Assembly: GCA_964611435.1 (NCBI GenBank)
Contig: CAZSXT010000012.1
Span: 1 to 64,000, forward strand
Reading direction: 5' to 3'
From: JAYPHU01 sp964611435
Lineage (GTDB): Bacteria > Pseudomonadota > Alphaproteobacteria > Rhodospirillales > UBA2165
Length of the DNA: 64,000 nucleotides
Shown here: one piece after another, positions 53,865 through 60,917 of the stretch
Position numbering within the stretch: the stretch's first letter is position 1
Layout: the number at the start of each line of letters is the position of its first letter
Notes under the pieces: generated by a model
The model's input: the letters and a program-made list of their open reading frames with translations, nothing else
Database searches by the model: none
What the model was told of the DNA's origin: nothing
Program-made: the position numbers and the translations under genes

Positions 53865-54521
53865 TCAGGCGACGGGCTTGGCGGGGGTCACCCCAATCAT
53901 GGAATCTCGGGAGACCAGGGATTCCAGTTTTTCCTGGCTCCAGCCATCAGTGCCCTCGGGACGTTTGGGCATCACCAGATAACGCATGTCCGCATTGCTG
54001 TCGTGGACCCGTAAGGTGACGTGGTCCGAAAGCTCCGTGCCGAACTCCCGCAGTACAGCTCTCGGTTCATTGACCGCGCGTGATCTGTAGACCTTGCTCT
54101 TGTACCAGTCCGGCGGCAACCCGAGGATGGTCCGCGGATAACATGAACACAGCGTGCACACGACCACATTGTGGACCTCGTCGGTATTTTCGACGACCAC
54201 AAGCTCGGCGCCGAGCATGGGAATGTCGTAATCTGCGATGGCTTCGTTGCCGTTGGCCAGCAGGCGTTCTTTAAACTCCGGTTCTGTCCAGGCGCGAGCG
54301 ATGATCTTGGCGCCGATTTCCTCGCCACGGGAGTCCATGAACTGCAAATACTCCCGGACCTCGTTTGCCTTGACGACCTCCTTTTCGACCAACAGCTCCC
54401 GCAGGGCCTCCGCCATCAAGGGATAACGGCCGGTCTCGTTATAGTCATGGGCGCTGTCATCATCATATTTCAGGATGGGTTCATCGCCGTGATCATGATC
54501 GTGGGTGTGCTCGTTCGACAT
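53865..54521 (-). CDS. scnC: cobalt-type nitrile hydratase alpha / thiocyanate hydrolase gamma subunit
   Basis: A 218-residue metal-binding catalytic subunit. The claw motif VCTLCSCYPR places the metal ligands at Cys122, Cys125 and Cys127. Threonine between the first cysteines marks the non-corrin Co(III) type, whereas Fe enzymes have serine; two of these cysteines are oxidised in mature enzymes. A His/Asp-rich N-terminal tail (EHTHDHDHGDE) could capture cobalt. The two beta-equivalent pieces are separate genes upstream, as in thiocyanate hydrolase (scnB-scnA-scnC) and toyocamycin nitrile hydratase, so the substrate could be a nitrile or thiocyanate. No activator gene of the P14K/P15K kind is adjacent. 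The symbol is by arrangement only. Confidence 0.88.
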   Translation of the reverse strand: MSNEHTHDHDHGDEPILKYDDDSAHDYNETGRYPLMAEALRELLVEKEVVKANEVREYLQFMDSRGEEIGAKIIARAWTEPEFKERLLANGNEAIADYDIPMLGAELVVVENTDEVHNVVVCTLCSCYPRTILGLPPDWYKSKVYRSRAVNEPRAVLREFGTELSDHVTLRVHDSNADMRYLVMPKRPEGTDGWSQEKLESLVSRDSMIGVTPAKPVA

Positions 54522-54527
54522 GTAGGC

Positions 54528-54839
54528 CTACCCCGCTTTTTCCGGTAAGAGCCAATGCTCGTAGATTTCCAGATCGATCGTATCGTCCTTGGGCCCGTCG
54601 TAATTGTCCCAAACGTCGTGCTGGCGGAACCGGACCCGATAGAGATGGCGCTTCGGCAGGCCGTCAAAGCCATACGCCAGTTCCTCGGGGTTCGGAAACG
54701 CGCCGCAATAGCGTTCGATCTCGCCGGACTTTCCACGGATATAAACCGGCACCCGCCGGTGACCCGGTGGATTTGTGTTGAGGATGGTGACCTTGTCACC
54801 CTGTTGGTACAACCGTTGCGACGTTTGTTCCACGCTCAT
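54528..54839 (-). CDS. scnA: SH3-like C-terminal half of nitrile hydratase beta (thiocyanate hydrolase alpha-like)
   Basis: A 103-residue protein that corresponds to the C-terminal SH3-like barrel of nitrile hydratase beta: GDKVTILNTNPPGHRRVPVYIRG near residues 14-36, a buried RYCGAFPNPEE near 43-53, YRVRFRQHDVW near 67-77 and the end block DTIDLEIYEHWL. In a normal NHase this is fused to the N-terminal half; here it is its own gene, as in thiocyanate hydrolase. An Arg in RRVPVYIRG is the expected contact to the oxidised cysteine. The start overlaps the preceding gene by 4 bases and the alpha-like gene begins 6 bases later. Confidence 0.87.
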   Translation of the reverse strand: MSVEQTSQRLYQQGDKVTILNTNPPGHRRVPVYIRGKSGEIERYCGAFPNPEELAYGFDGLPKRHLYRVRFRQHDVWDNYDGPKDDTIDLEIYEHWLLPEKAG

Positions 54840-55150
54840 GTTTTTGCCTCCAGTTTGGCCTTCAGCGCCGCCATCCGCTCTTCCACTTCAGCACGAGTCA
54901 GGATGCCTTTCTCTTCCAGAAGATTGACGATCGCTTCACCCCAACGCTCATAGTATTCCTGGTCGTAAACTTCCGTCGGCAGATCTTCCAAGGCCCGGCG
55001 CACCTCATCCACGGTGGTCACATCGTGTTGGCGAAGAGCACTGAATATGGCGGTGATCAATTTTCCAAAGGGCGGCACATCATGATCGCCAATTTCCATC
55101 GGGCCGGCGGGCATGCCGCCCAAGTCGTGTTGTCCGCGTAGATCTGTCAA
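54836..55150 (-). CDS. scnB: N-terminal half of nitrile hydratase beta (thiocyanate hydrolase beta-like)
   Basis: A 104-residue helical protein that matches the first half of nitrile hydratase beta: the HDLGGMPAGP opening at about residues 8-17, a central helix pair, and YYERWGEAIVNLLEEKGILTRAEVEERM near 66-93, the usual end of this domain. Together with the next two genes it reconstitutes an alpha-beta pair from three polypeptides. Its stop overlaps the start of the next gene (ATGA-type). It lies 12 bases downstream of the CRP-family regulator gene. NHase activators have a related fold, so a part-time metallochaperone role is possible but unproven. Confidence 0.85.
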   Translation of the reverse strand: MTDLRGQHDLGGMPAGPMEIGDHDVPPFGKLITAIFSALRQHDVTTVDEVRRALEDLPTEVYDQEYYERWGEAIVNLLEEKGILTRAEVEERMAALKAKLEAKT

Positions 55151-55162
55151 TTTCCGAATTCC

Positions 55163-55909
55163 TTATTCACCATCACCCGACGGAGGGAGCAGCCAGGCTG
55201 GGCTTCCCATGCCGCCTTCCTGCTCCACCAGATTCGCCAGGGCCTCTGTATCTTTGATCATAATCCGTCCACGGCCGAGATCAATCCAACCTTCCTTGCG
55301 CCAGTATTGAAGGTGTTTGTTGATGCTCTCCCGGGATGTGCTCATCAGCTGTCCCAACTCAGCCTGTGAAAATTTGATTTCCAGAGAGTCCTGCGAGCTG
55401 TACGGCGTTTCATATTGCGCCAATCTAAGAAGCCTTTTCGCCAGACGCGCCGGCAACGACAGGAAGGCGGAATCCTCAAGCATTTCGCTGGTCACCCGAA
55501 GACGTTCACAAACCATCTCCAACAGATGAGTGGTGAGGCGCGGCTCCCTTTCCATCAAGTCGCGGAAATCTATCCGGCGGATTTGGAAGAGATTGGCATC
55601 CGAAATCGCCATGGCATCCGCTGTTCGGGGCCGACCGTCAAGGAGCGCAATCTCCCCGAAAATGTCGCCCCGGCCCATGATGTTGAAAATAACTTCCTTG
55701 CCGTCGGGTTCACTCGAGCTAATTCGGATGTGGCCAGAAAGGACGCCATATAAGGAGTCCCCGTCATCACCTTTAAAGAACAGGGTTTGACCGCCGGACA
55801 ACTGGACCTCACGGCTCAAACCGGCGACCCGCTCGATGACCGAGCTGTCCAGGTCGCGGAATAACGTGTGGGTCGTCAAAAGCCCTTTTACGTCTTCGGA
55901 CATTGCCAT
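55163..55909 (-). CDS. CRP/FNR-family transcription regulator
   Basis: A 248-residue regulator. The N-terminal cNMP-binding roll (about 10-125) contains the phosphate cassette GEIALLDGRPRTADA near 76-90 with Glu, Arg and Thr in the positions that bind cAMP in E. coli CRP. A long dimer helix follows, then a winged helix-turn-helix (FSQAELGQLMSTSRESINKHLQYW near 170-193). The recognition helix keeps the Arg-Glu pair that reads TGTGA and has Lys in place of the third Arg. FNR-type Fe-S cysteines are absent. It is the first gene of the NHase/SCNase transcript and lies 94 bases from a perfect TGTGA-N6-TCACA site. Confidence 0.93.
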   Translation of the reverse strand: MAMSEDVKGLLTTHTLFRDLDSSVIERVAGLSREVQLSGGQTLFFKGDDGDSLYGVLSGHIRISSSEPDGKEVIFNIMGRGDIFGEIALLDGRPRTADAMAISDANLFQIRRIDFRDLMEREPRLTTHLLEMVCERLRVTSEMLEDSAFLSLPARLAKRLLRLAQYETPYSSQDSLEIKFSQAELGQLMSTSRESINKHLQYWRKEGWIDLGRGRIMIKDTEALANLVEQEGGMGSPAWLLPPSGDGE

Positions 55910-56002
55910 CCCTCAATTAATCGACGCCAGCAAATGTATGCCGGACTTTTCGTCTGTTTCTTAACAAATACTGGAATTCCGGATTTCAGAAAAGAATTGA
56001 TG

Positions 56003-56018
56003 TGTGAAAGCCCTCACA
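56003..56018. promoter_or_regulatory. perfect CRP-type operator TGTGA-N6-TCACA
   Basis: The 16-base palindrome TGTGA AAGCCC TCACA lies in the gap between the divergent CRP-family gene and the DUF1127-like gene. The regulator's recognition helix has the Arg-Glu pair expected for this half-site. A possible -10 (GATACT, 56038-56043) sits about 28 bases from the site centre on the + side, close to class II activation geometry for the mini-gene. On the - side the site could mediate autoregulation of the operon. Confidence 0.82.
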
Positions 56019-56095
56019 GAAATCTTTAACTGGTGCTGATACTTTCCCTAACAGAATCCACTACCCCCTGAATTAAAACCAATGGAATCAGGACG

Positions 56096-56260
56096 ATGAA
56101 GGCTTTATTTCAAGATTTGTTCTGTAGATCCCACTGTGAACACAACACGAAATCAGCATCCGACAACAAACCGGTTAGTTTTGACGATCTGAAGGCCTTG
56201 GACGCCAAAACGCTTCGCGATATCGGCGTCAACCGTTGGCAGCTTCTGTTGGTAGCTTGA
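56096..56260 (+). CDS. 54-residue DUF1127-like mini-protein
   Basis: A short gene reading from ATG 56096 to TGA 56260. Its C-terminal half, FDDLKALDAKTLRDIGVNRW at residues 29-48, has the L-x-x-L-D-x-x-x-L-R-D-I-G-[LV]-x-R pattern of DUF1127 proteins, a family found in alphaproteobacteria. The N-terminus (MKALFQDLFCRSHCEHN) has two cysteines and two histidines and could bind a metal, which is a guess. A weak ribosome site (CAGGAC) precedes it. It is divergent to the CRP-family gene across the CRP-type operator. DUF1127 proteins have been linked to RNA and phosphate/cell-physiology control in some species. Confidence 0.7.
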   Translation: MKALFQDLFCRSHCEHNTKSASDNKPVSFDDLKALDAKTLRDIGVNRWQLLLVA

Positions 56261-56283
56261 TACGTCCTAGGCTGTCGCCCTTT

Positions 56284-56565
56284 TTAGACGGTGTTCTTCT
56301 GAACAAAGGCCATCTCTGCCGGAGGATTGGCCGGAGAAACAGTGACATTATCCACCCGGCTGGCGGGGGACCCGACGTGTAGCCGCTGGACCATGTCATC
56401 GACCACGGAGTTCTCTCCACACAAAACCGCCTCGACGGTCCCATCCCGGCGATTTCTCACCCAGCCGCGCAGCCCCAACTTGTTGGCTTCTTGCCGGGTC
56501 CAGGCGCGAAACCAAACACCCTGCACCCGTCCGTCAACAACCACATGGACGGCAACTTCCGCCAT
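56284..56565 (-). CDS. acyP: acylphosphatase
   Basis: A 93-residue enzyme hydrolysing acyl phosphates. Both signatures are present: GRVQGVWFRAWT near residues 12-23, with the catalytic Arg in WFR, and GWVRNRRDGTVEA near 34-46, with the catalytic Asn. Length is normal. It lies 3 bases after the propionyl-CoA carboxylase alpha gene on the same strand and is cotranscribed with it. Clearance of carboxyphosphate or acyl phosphates would be a reasonable link, but this is inference. Confidence 0.95.
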   Translation of the reverse strand: MAEVAVHVVVDGRVQGVWFRAWTRQEANKLGLRGWVRNRRDGTVEAVLCGENSVVDDMVQRLHVGSPASRVDNVTVSPANPPAEMAFVQKNTV

Positions 56566-56568
56566 GCC

Positions 56569-58587
56569 TTATTCGAGTTCGAGAATTAGGGCCCCTACAT
56601 CGAGGCTGTCGCCGGGCTCGAAATGAATTTTCGCCACGGTGCCGTCGGATTCAGCGAAGAGCTGATTTTCCATCTTCATCGCCTCGATGACTGCGACGGG
56701 CTCGCCTTGCTTGACCTCATCACCCTCGGCAACGGAAAGCGAAACCAATAGCCCTGGCATCGGTGACATGATTTGCTTGGACGTATCCGGTTTCTCTTTT
56801 TCCGGCATGCGCGCCAGCATTTCAGCCGCCAAGGGGCTCAACACCCGCGCCTCCGCCGTCAGCCCCATATGCTGCAATTTGTAAATCGAGCCGTCCCGCT
56901 CGACCTGGACGCATACCTCGTCCCCATTCACCAGCGCCGTAAACAGCGGCTGTCCCGGTGACCACTGTGTCTCAAAGACGAAATTCCGATCGCCGACGCG
57001 AACTTCCAAATTTCCATTTTGAGAGTTTGTAATGGCCGGAAACGGCTGATCATTTAGAACCACAACCCATTGATTTTCTTCAATGGTTACTTCGCGTGAC
57101 GCCAAGGTCCCATCCATCAACCTGGACTGCAGTCCATTCTTTCGTAACTCGAGGATTCGATGTACGGCGCCGGCCACCGCCGCCAATAGATAAATGTCCT
57201 TATGCTCCGTCTGATCCGCAATGAACCGGTCGCCGAATTCCTCGGCGATAAAGTTGGTGGACAGGTTTCCGGCCACGAACCGTTCGTTCATCATGACCGC
57301 GGCCAAAAATCCCAGATTGTTGGCGACGCCGCGGATGTAATATTCGTCCAAAGCCCAACGCATATGCCGAATGGCCTCTTCCCGCGTCTCGCCATTGGTC
57401 ACCAGCTTGGCGATCATCGGGTCATAGAAGCGATTGATCTCATCGCCCTCGTTAATGCCGCCATCCACACGAACATTTTTGCTGGTGCCGAACGCGCCGG
57501 TCACCGGTTCCCGGTAGCGCACCAGCCGGCCTATCGACGGCAGAAATCCGCGCACCGGGTCCTCGGCATAAATGCGCGATTCCATCGCCCAGCCGGAAAA
57601 CGTGATGTCGTCTTGGGTGAACTGCAACTTTTCGCCATCTGCGATGCGGATCATCTGTTCCACCAAGTCGATGCCGGTCACCAACTCGGTCACGGGGTGC
57701 TCAACCTGAAGCCTCGTATTCATCTCCAGGAAGTAAAAGTTCTTATCGGCGTCGACAATGAACTCGATCGTGCCGGCGGAGACATAATCCACCGCCTTGG
57801 CGAGTGCGATCCCCTGTTCACCCATGGCTTCGCGCATTTCCGGATCCACAAACGGACTGGGCGCCTCCTCAATCACCTTCTGATGGCGGCGTTGAATGGA
57901 GCACTCGCGCTCCCCCAAATGGATCGTGTTGCCATGTGAGTCGGCGAGCACCTGAATTTCGATATGCCGGGGTGTGGTGATGAACTTTTCTATAAACACG
58001 CGCCCGTCGCCAAAGCTTGATTCCGCCTCGGCAATGCAGGCCCGCAGTGCATCCTCCAAATCTGCCGGGTCGTCCACCAGCCGCATGCCCTTGCCGCCGC
58101 CACCCGCCGAAGCCTTCAGCATGACCGGGAATCCGATATCCTTCGCGAGCTTTGCCGCCTCGGCGGCACTTTCCAAGGGATCGGCGTAGCCGGGTACGGT
58201 CGGCACACCAGCCGCTTGCGCCAGCTTTTTGGACTCTATTTTGTCGCCCATCTTCTGAATGGCGTCGGTGCCGGGACCGATAAAAGCCACACCGGCCTCT
58301 GCCAAGCGTTCCCCGAACTCAGCTTTCTCGGACAAAAACCCGTAGCCAGGATGAACCGCGTCTACACCGTAGTCTTCGCAGACCTCCAGGATCGCGTCCA
58401 TATTGAGGTAGCTTTCCGTGGCCGGGGGCGGTCCGATCAGCACAGCCTCGCTCGCCATATCCACATGCAATGCATTGTGGTCTGCCTCGGAATAGACAGC
58501 GATTGTCTTGATACCCATGGCGCGCGCGGATCGGATGATCCGGCATGCAATTTCCCCACGGTTGGCAATGAGAATGGTGTTAAACAT
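56569..58587 (-). CDS. pccA: acetyl/propionyl-CoA carboxylase alpha subunit (biotin carboxylase + BCCP)
   Basis: A 672-residue biotin-dependent enzyme subunit. The start at 58587 (MFNTILIANRGEIACR) is preferred over 58608. It has a biotin carboxylase with ATP-grasp loop KASAGGGGKGM near 160-170 and EMNTRLQVEH near 288, a carboxylase-linker domain, and a C-terminal biotinyl domain with the biotin lysine in EAMKMENQ near 637. The domain order and length fit PccA, the propionyl-CoA enzyme, better than MccA. The beta (carboxyltransferase) gene is not adjacent, since acyP follows directly. Confidence 0.95.
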   Translation of the reverse strand: MFNTILIANRGEIACRIIRSARAMGIKTIAVYSEADHNALHVDMASEAVLIGPPPATESYLNMDAILEVCEDYGVDAVHPGYGFLSEKAEFGERLAEAGVAFIGPGTDAIQKMGDKIESKKLAQAAGVPTVPGYADPLESAAEAAKLAKDIGFPVMLKASAGGGGKGMRLVDDPADLEDALRACIAEAESSFGDGRVFIEKFITTPRHIEIQVLADSHGNTIHLGERECSIQRRHQKVIEEAPSPFVDPEMREAMGEQGIALAKAVDYVSAGTIEFIVDADKNFYFLEMNTRLQVEHPVTELVTGIDLVEQMIRIADGEKLQFTQDDITFSGWAMESRIYAEDPVRGFLPSIGRLVRYREPVTGAFGTSKNVRVDGGINEGDEINRFYDPMIAKLVTNGETREEAIRHMRWALDEYYIRGVANNLGFLAAVMMNERFVAGNLSTNFIAEEFGDRFIADQTEHKDIYLLAAVAGAVHRILELRKNGLQSRLMDGTLASREVTIEENQWVVVLNDQPFPAITNSQNGNLEVRVGDRNFVFETQWSPGQPLFTALVNGDEVCVQVERDGSIYKLQHMGLTAEARVLSPLAAEMLARMPEKEKPDTSKQIMSPMPGLLVSLSVAEGDEVKQGEPVAVIEAMKMENQLFAESDGTVAKIHFEPGDSLDVGALILELE

Positions 58588-58842
58588 GTTCGGCACTATT
58601 GACGGCAAATTTCAGCAAAAGTCCAGAATTTGCTCGCAAAACCGGGGATTGAACTGGCGCCACTCCCCTGCCCGGCGGCCTAGAGAAAATGCTAGTATGT
58701 TGTTTTTAATGAATAACTTCAGAGATACCAGACTGGCATTCTGGACCTTGAGGACCAACATTGGACACAAAATTTCGGTAATTTAGCGTTGCGGACAAAA
58801 TGCGGACGAAACCGATTTTGCCGCCATTTGAAAATCAGCGAA
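58588..58842. other. 255-base gap between pccA and DUF1194 copy 2
   Basis: It contains no coding ORF and should carry the pccA-acyP promoter and the DUF1194 transcript end. No convincing stem-loop with a T-run is seen. Confidence 0.5.
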
Positions 58843-59727
58843 TCAGAATTCGTCGTCGATACCCATGCGGCGGCGCTGGAGCCGCCGTTCCCCGACGTCG
58901 CAACCGAGTTCAAAAATCGCCTGGGCCGGTTGGATTGATCTGGCTCCATGAGGCTGTGGCGTAAACTCGGGTGGAGTTGCGTCCACGATTTCAAATATTA
59001 GCTTCCGCCGCACCGCGCGGGCAAAATCGTTGAAATCGTGAGCCACCACGATGAACGCTCCAAGGCCTCCGATAACGCACGCTCTGTAGTACTTATCCAG
59101 ATCTTTAATCTGCGGGCGGCCCGATGGTTGCAGCCGGTCGTTGATGATCGGCAGACCGTTGATCACGACGCCTTGGCGCACGGCGGCATCCCGCGCGCTG
59201 GTCACCAACCGGCCCGTATTGTTCGGACCGTCGCCTGAAATATCGATCACCCGGCGGGTGCCTTCATACCCGTTGTCCTTGAACAGCGGCACCGCGTAAT
59301 CGATCAGGCTGCTAATCGAGGTCCATGGACCAGACTCGATATGCGTCTTGGCAAGCCTTTCGGAAAACGCTTCCGCCGATTTCTGATCCTTGATGACGTC
59401 CCAATCAAGAACCGGCATCTGAATGCCGTCTCCGGCCCATTCCACGTAGGTGACTGCAATCCGCCCTAGTACACCGGATTGGACGGCTTTCACGAAGGCG
59501 TCGCTTCTAAGCGCCTGCACATATCCGTCCCGCTGCAACGCAGCTTCCTGCCAATCCACGCTGCCGGAAACGTCAATCGCGAGAACAAGTTCCAAATCAA
59601 CCGGCACTTGCTCAGCGAACACCGGGCTGGTTGGCCCGGCAACGGCGAGGGCTGTAAGAAAAGACGCGCTTGCTCGCGCCAAAATTTTTCGAATCAAATT
59701 CACTCGGAAATTAGATACCGGACGCAA
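58843..59727 (-). CDS. DUF1194 protein, exported VWA-type (copy 2)
   Basis: A 294-residue exported protein with a signal peptide ending near VFA-E (residue 38). The VWA domain has a canonical MIDAS strand AIDVSGSVD near 50-58, and DUF1194 blocks VTYVEWAGDG near 92 and VIDISGDGPNNTG near 163. Compared with copy 1 it has a 40-residue C-terminal extension rich in Arg and ending IDDEF. Function unknown. It lies 35 bases after mlaA on the same strand. pccA is the next gene downstream, after 255 bases. Confidence 0.9.
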   Translation of the reverse strand: MRPVSNFRVNLIRKILARASASFLTALAVAGPTSPVFAEQVPVDLELVLAIDVSGSVDWQEAALQRDGYVQALRSDAFVKAVQSGVLGRIAVTYVEWAGDGIQMPVLDWDVIKDQKSAEAFSERLAKTHIESGPWTSISSLIDYAVPLFKDNGYEGTRRVIDISGDGPNNTGRLVTSARDAAVRQGVVINGLPIINDRLQPSGRPQIKDLDKYYRACVIGGLGAFIVVAHDFNDFARAVRRKLIFEIVDATPPEFTPQPHGARSIQPAQAIFELGCDVGERRLQRRRMGIDDEF

Positions 59728-59762
59728 ATCTTGCGCAAGAAAATTGCTGACCAGAGAAGTGC

Positions 59763-60755
59763 CTACTCGATATTGAAATCAAGTTCCGGGGTGGACTTCT
59801 TTTGGGATTGGTTCGCGATATCCGCCGCCCTTTTTTGCCGATACAAGCTGCGGATGGCGCCATAGAAGTCGATTGAGGATTCCTTCAGAGTTTCCAGCTC
59901 ATCCACTATTTCCGCATACGTGACAATACCCTGAAGCCCGGTGCGGGCGTAGCCCCATTCTTCCCGATCGGTATTGTCCAAGTAATATCCCAACGGATCG
60001 AAATAGGAATCAACGAAATGCTTGCCAAAGGCATCCCGAGGGCTGGAAGCTCCTAGTAACGGCAGGACCAGATAAAATCCTTCACCCACGCCCCAAACCG
60101 CCAGCGTCTGGCCAAAATCCTCACTATGTTTTTCGAAGCCAAGCTTTTCGGCCACATCAATCAACCCGCCGATCCCAACGGTGCTGTTCACCACCAATCG
60201 GGTTCCCGTATTCAAGCCTCGCTTGAACTCGCCTTGCAGCACATCGTTTGCCAGGACAACCGGCTCGTTCAGATTGCTCAAGAAGCTCGAAATCGCCTCT
60301 CGGACGAACTCCGGAAAAACCGCGTTATAGCCTTTAGCCACGGGCGCCAGCAGATAATCGTTGACGAAACCATTGAAGCTGAAAATCACCCGGTTCATGG
60401 GCTCCAGAGGGTCATTTAGCTTCTCATCCTCTTCAAACTCTTCATTCAGGTCGTCCAATTCCAAGTCACTGTCGCTATCTTTTTCTTCGTTCGACTTAGA
60501 AGCACCGGGGGCATTCTCGGATCTGGACGTAGACGCGGGAGCGGGTGCTGGTCCGACCGAGGGAGAGGGAGTAGGCGCGAGGCTAGCCGCGGCAAAGGGA
60601 TGAGGCTCCGCCAGCAATTGATTCATGTTGTAAATGGAATTTCCGGCGCTCGCCGGAAAGCTCAGACACACGAGCATAGCGGCAAGCGGGCTCAACCGGA
60701 ATAAGGAACGCAACGCCCCATTTTGTCCCGCGTTTAGGCTGGTGAATACTTTCAT
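59763..60755 (-). CDS. mlaA: MlaA (VacJ) family outer-membrane lipid-transport protein
   Basis: A 330-residue exported protein. A signal peptide is present (about 1-38, ending ASA-G), but the cysteine in LVCLS lacks a proper lipobox, so it does not look like a lipoprotein, unlike E. coli MlaA. An acidic low-complexity linker follows (Glu/Asp/Ser-rich, about 70-115), then the MlaA domain: NDPLEPMNRVIFSFN near 113, NLNEPVVLANDVLQG near 165, VNSTVGIGGLIDVA near 188, EDFGQTLAVWGVGEG near 212 and DPLGYYLDN near 258. It removes phospholipid from the outer leaflet in the Mla pathway. Divergent to the CoA-ligase gene. Confidence 0.93.
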   Translation of the reverse strand: MKVFTSLNAGQNGALRSLFRLSPLAAMLVCLSFPASAGNSIYNMNQLLAEPHPFAAASLAPTPSPSVGPAPAPASTSRSENAPGASKSNEEKDSDSDLELDDLNEEFEEDEKLNDPLEPMNRVIFSFNGFVNDYLLAPVAKGYNAVFPEFVREAISSFLSNLNEPVVLANDVLQGEFKRGLNTGTRLVVNSTVGIGGLIDVAEKLGFEKHSEDFGQTLAVWGVGEGFYLVLPLLGASSPRDAFGKHFVDSYFDPLGYYLDNTDREEWGYARTGLQGIVTYAEIVDELETLKESSIDFYGAIRSLYRQKRAADIANQSQKKSTPELDFNIE

Positions 60756-60917
60756 AGAAATGCCCCTGCTCTGCGGGGAACATACTCAAATACCACTCCG
60801 ACTCAAGCATTTAGGGACAAAGGCATTATGTTTTGGTAGAGAAAACTTGATGTTCGCCCTCTCCTACCCGGCATGTTAAATTCCGGGTTCTCTTGATGAC
60901 AAACAGGAAGCCTTGAA

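Noticed and set aside
57202..57939. 245-residue open frame antisense to pccA
   Set aside because: The biotin carboxylase motifs on the other strand are unambiguous.
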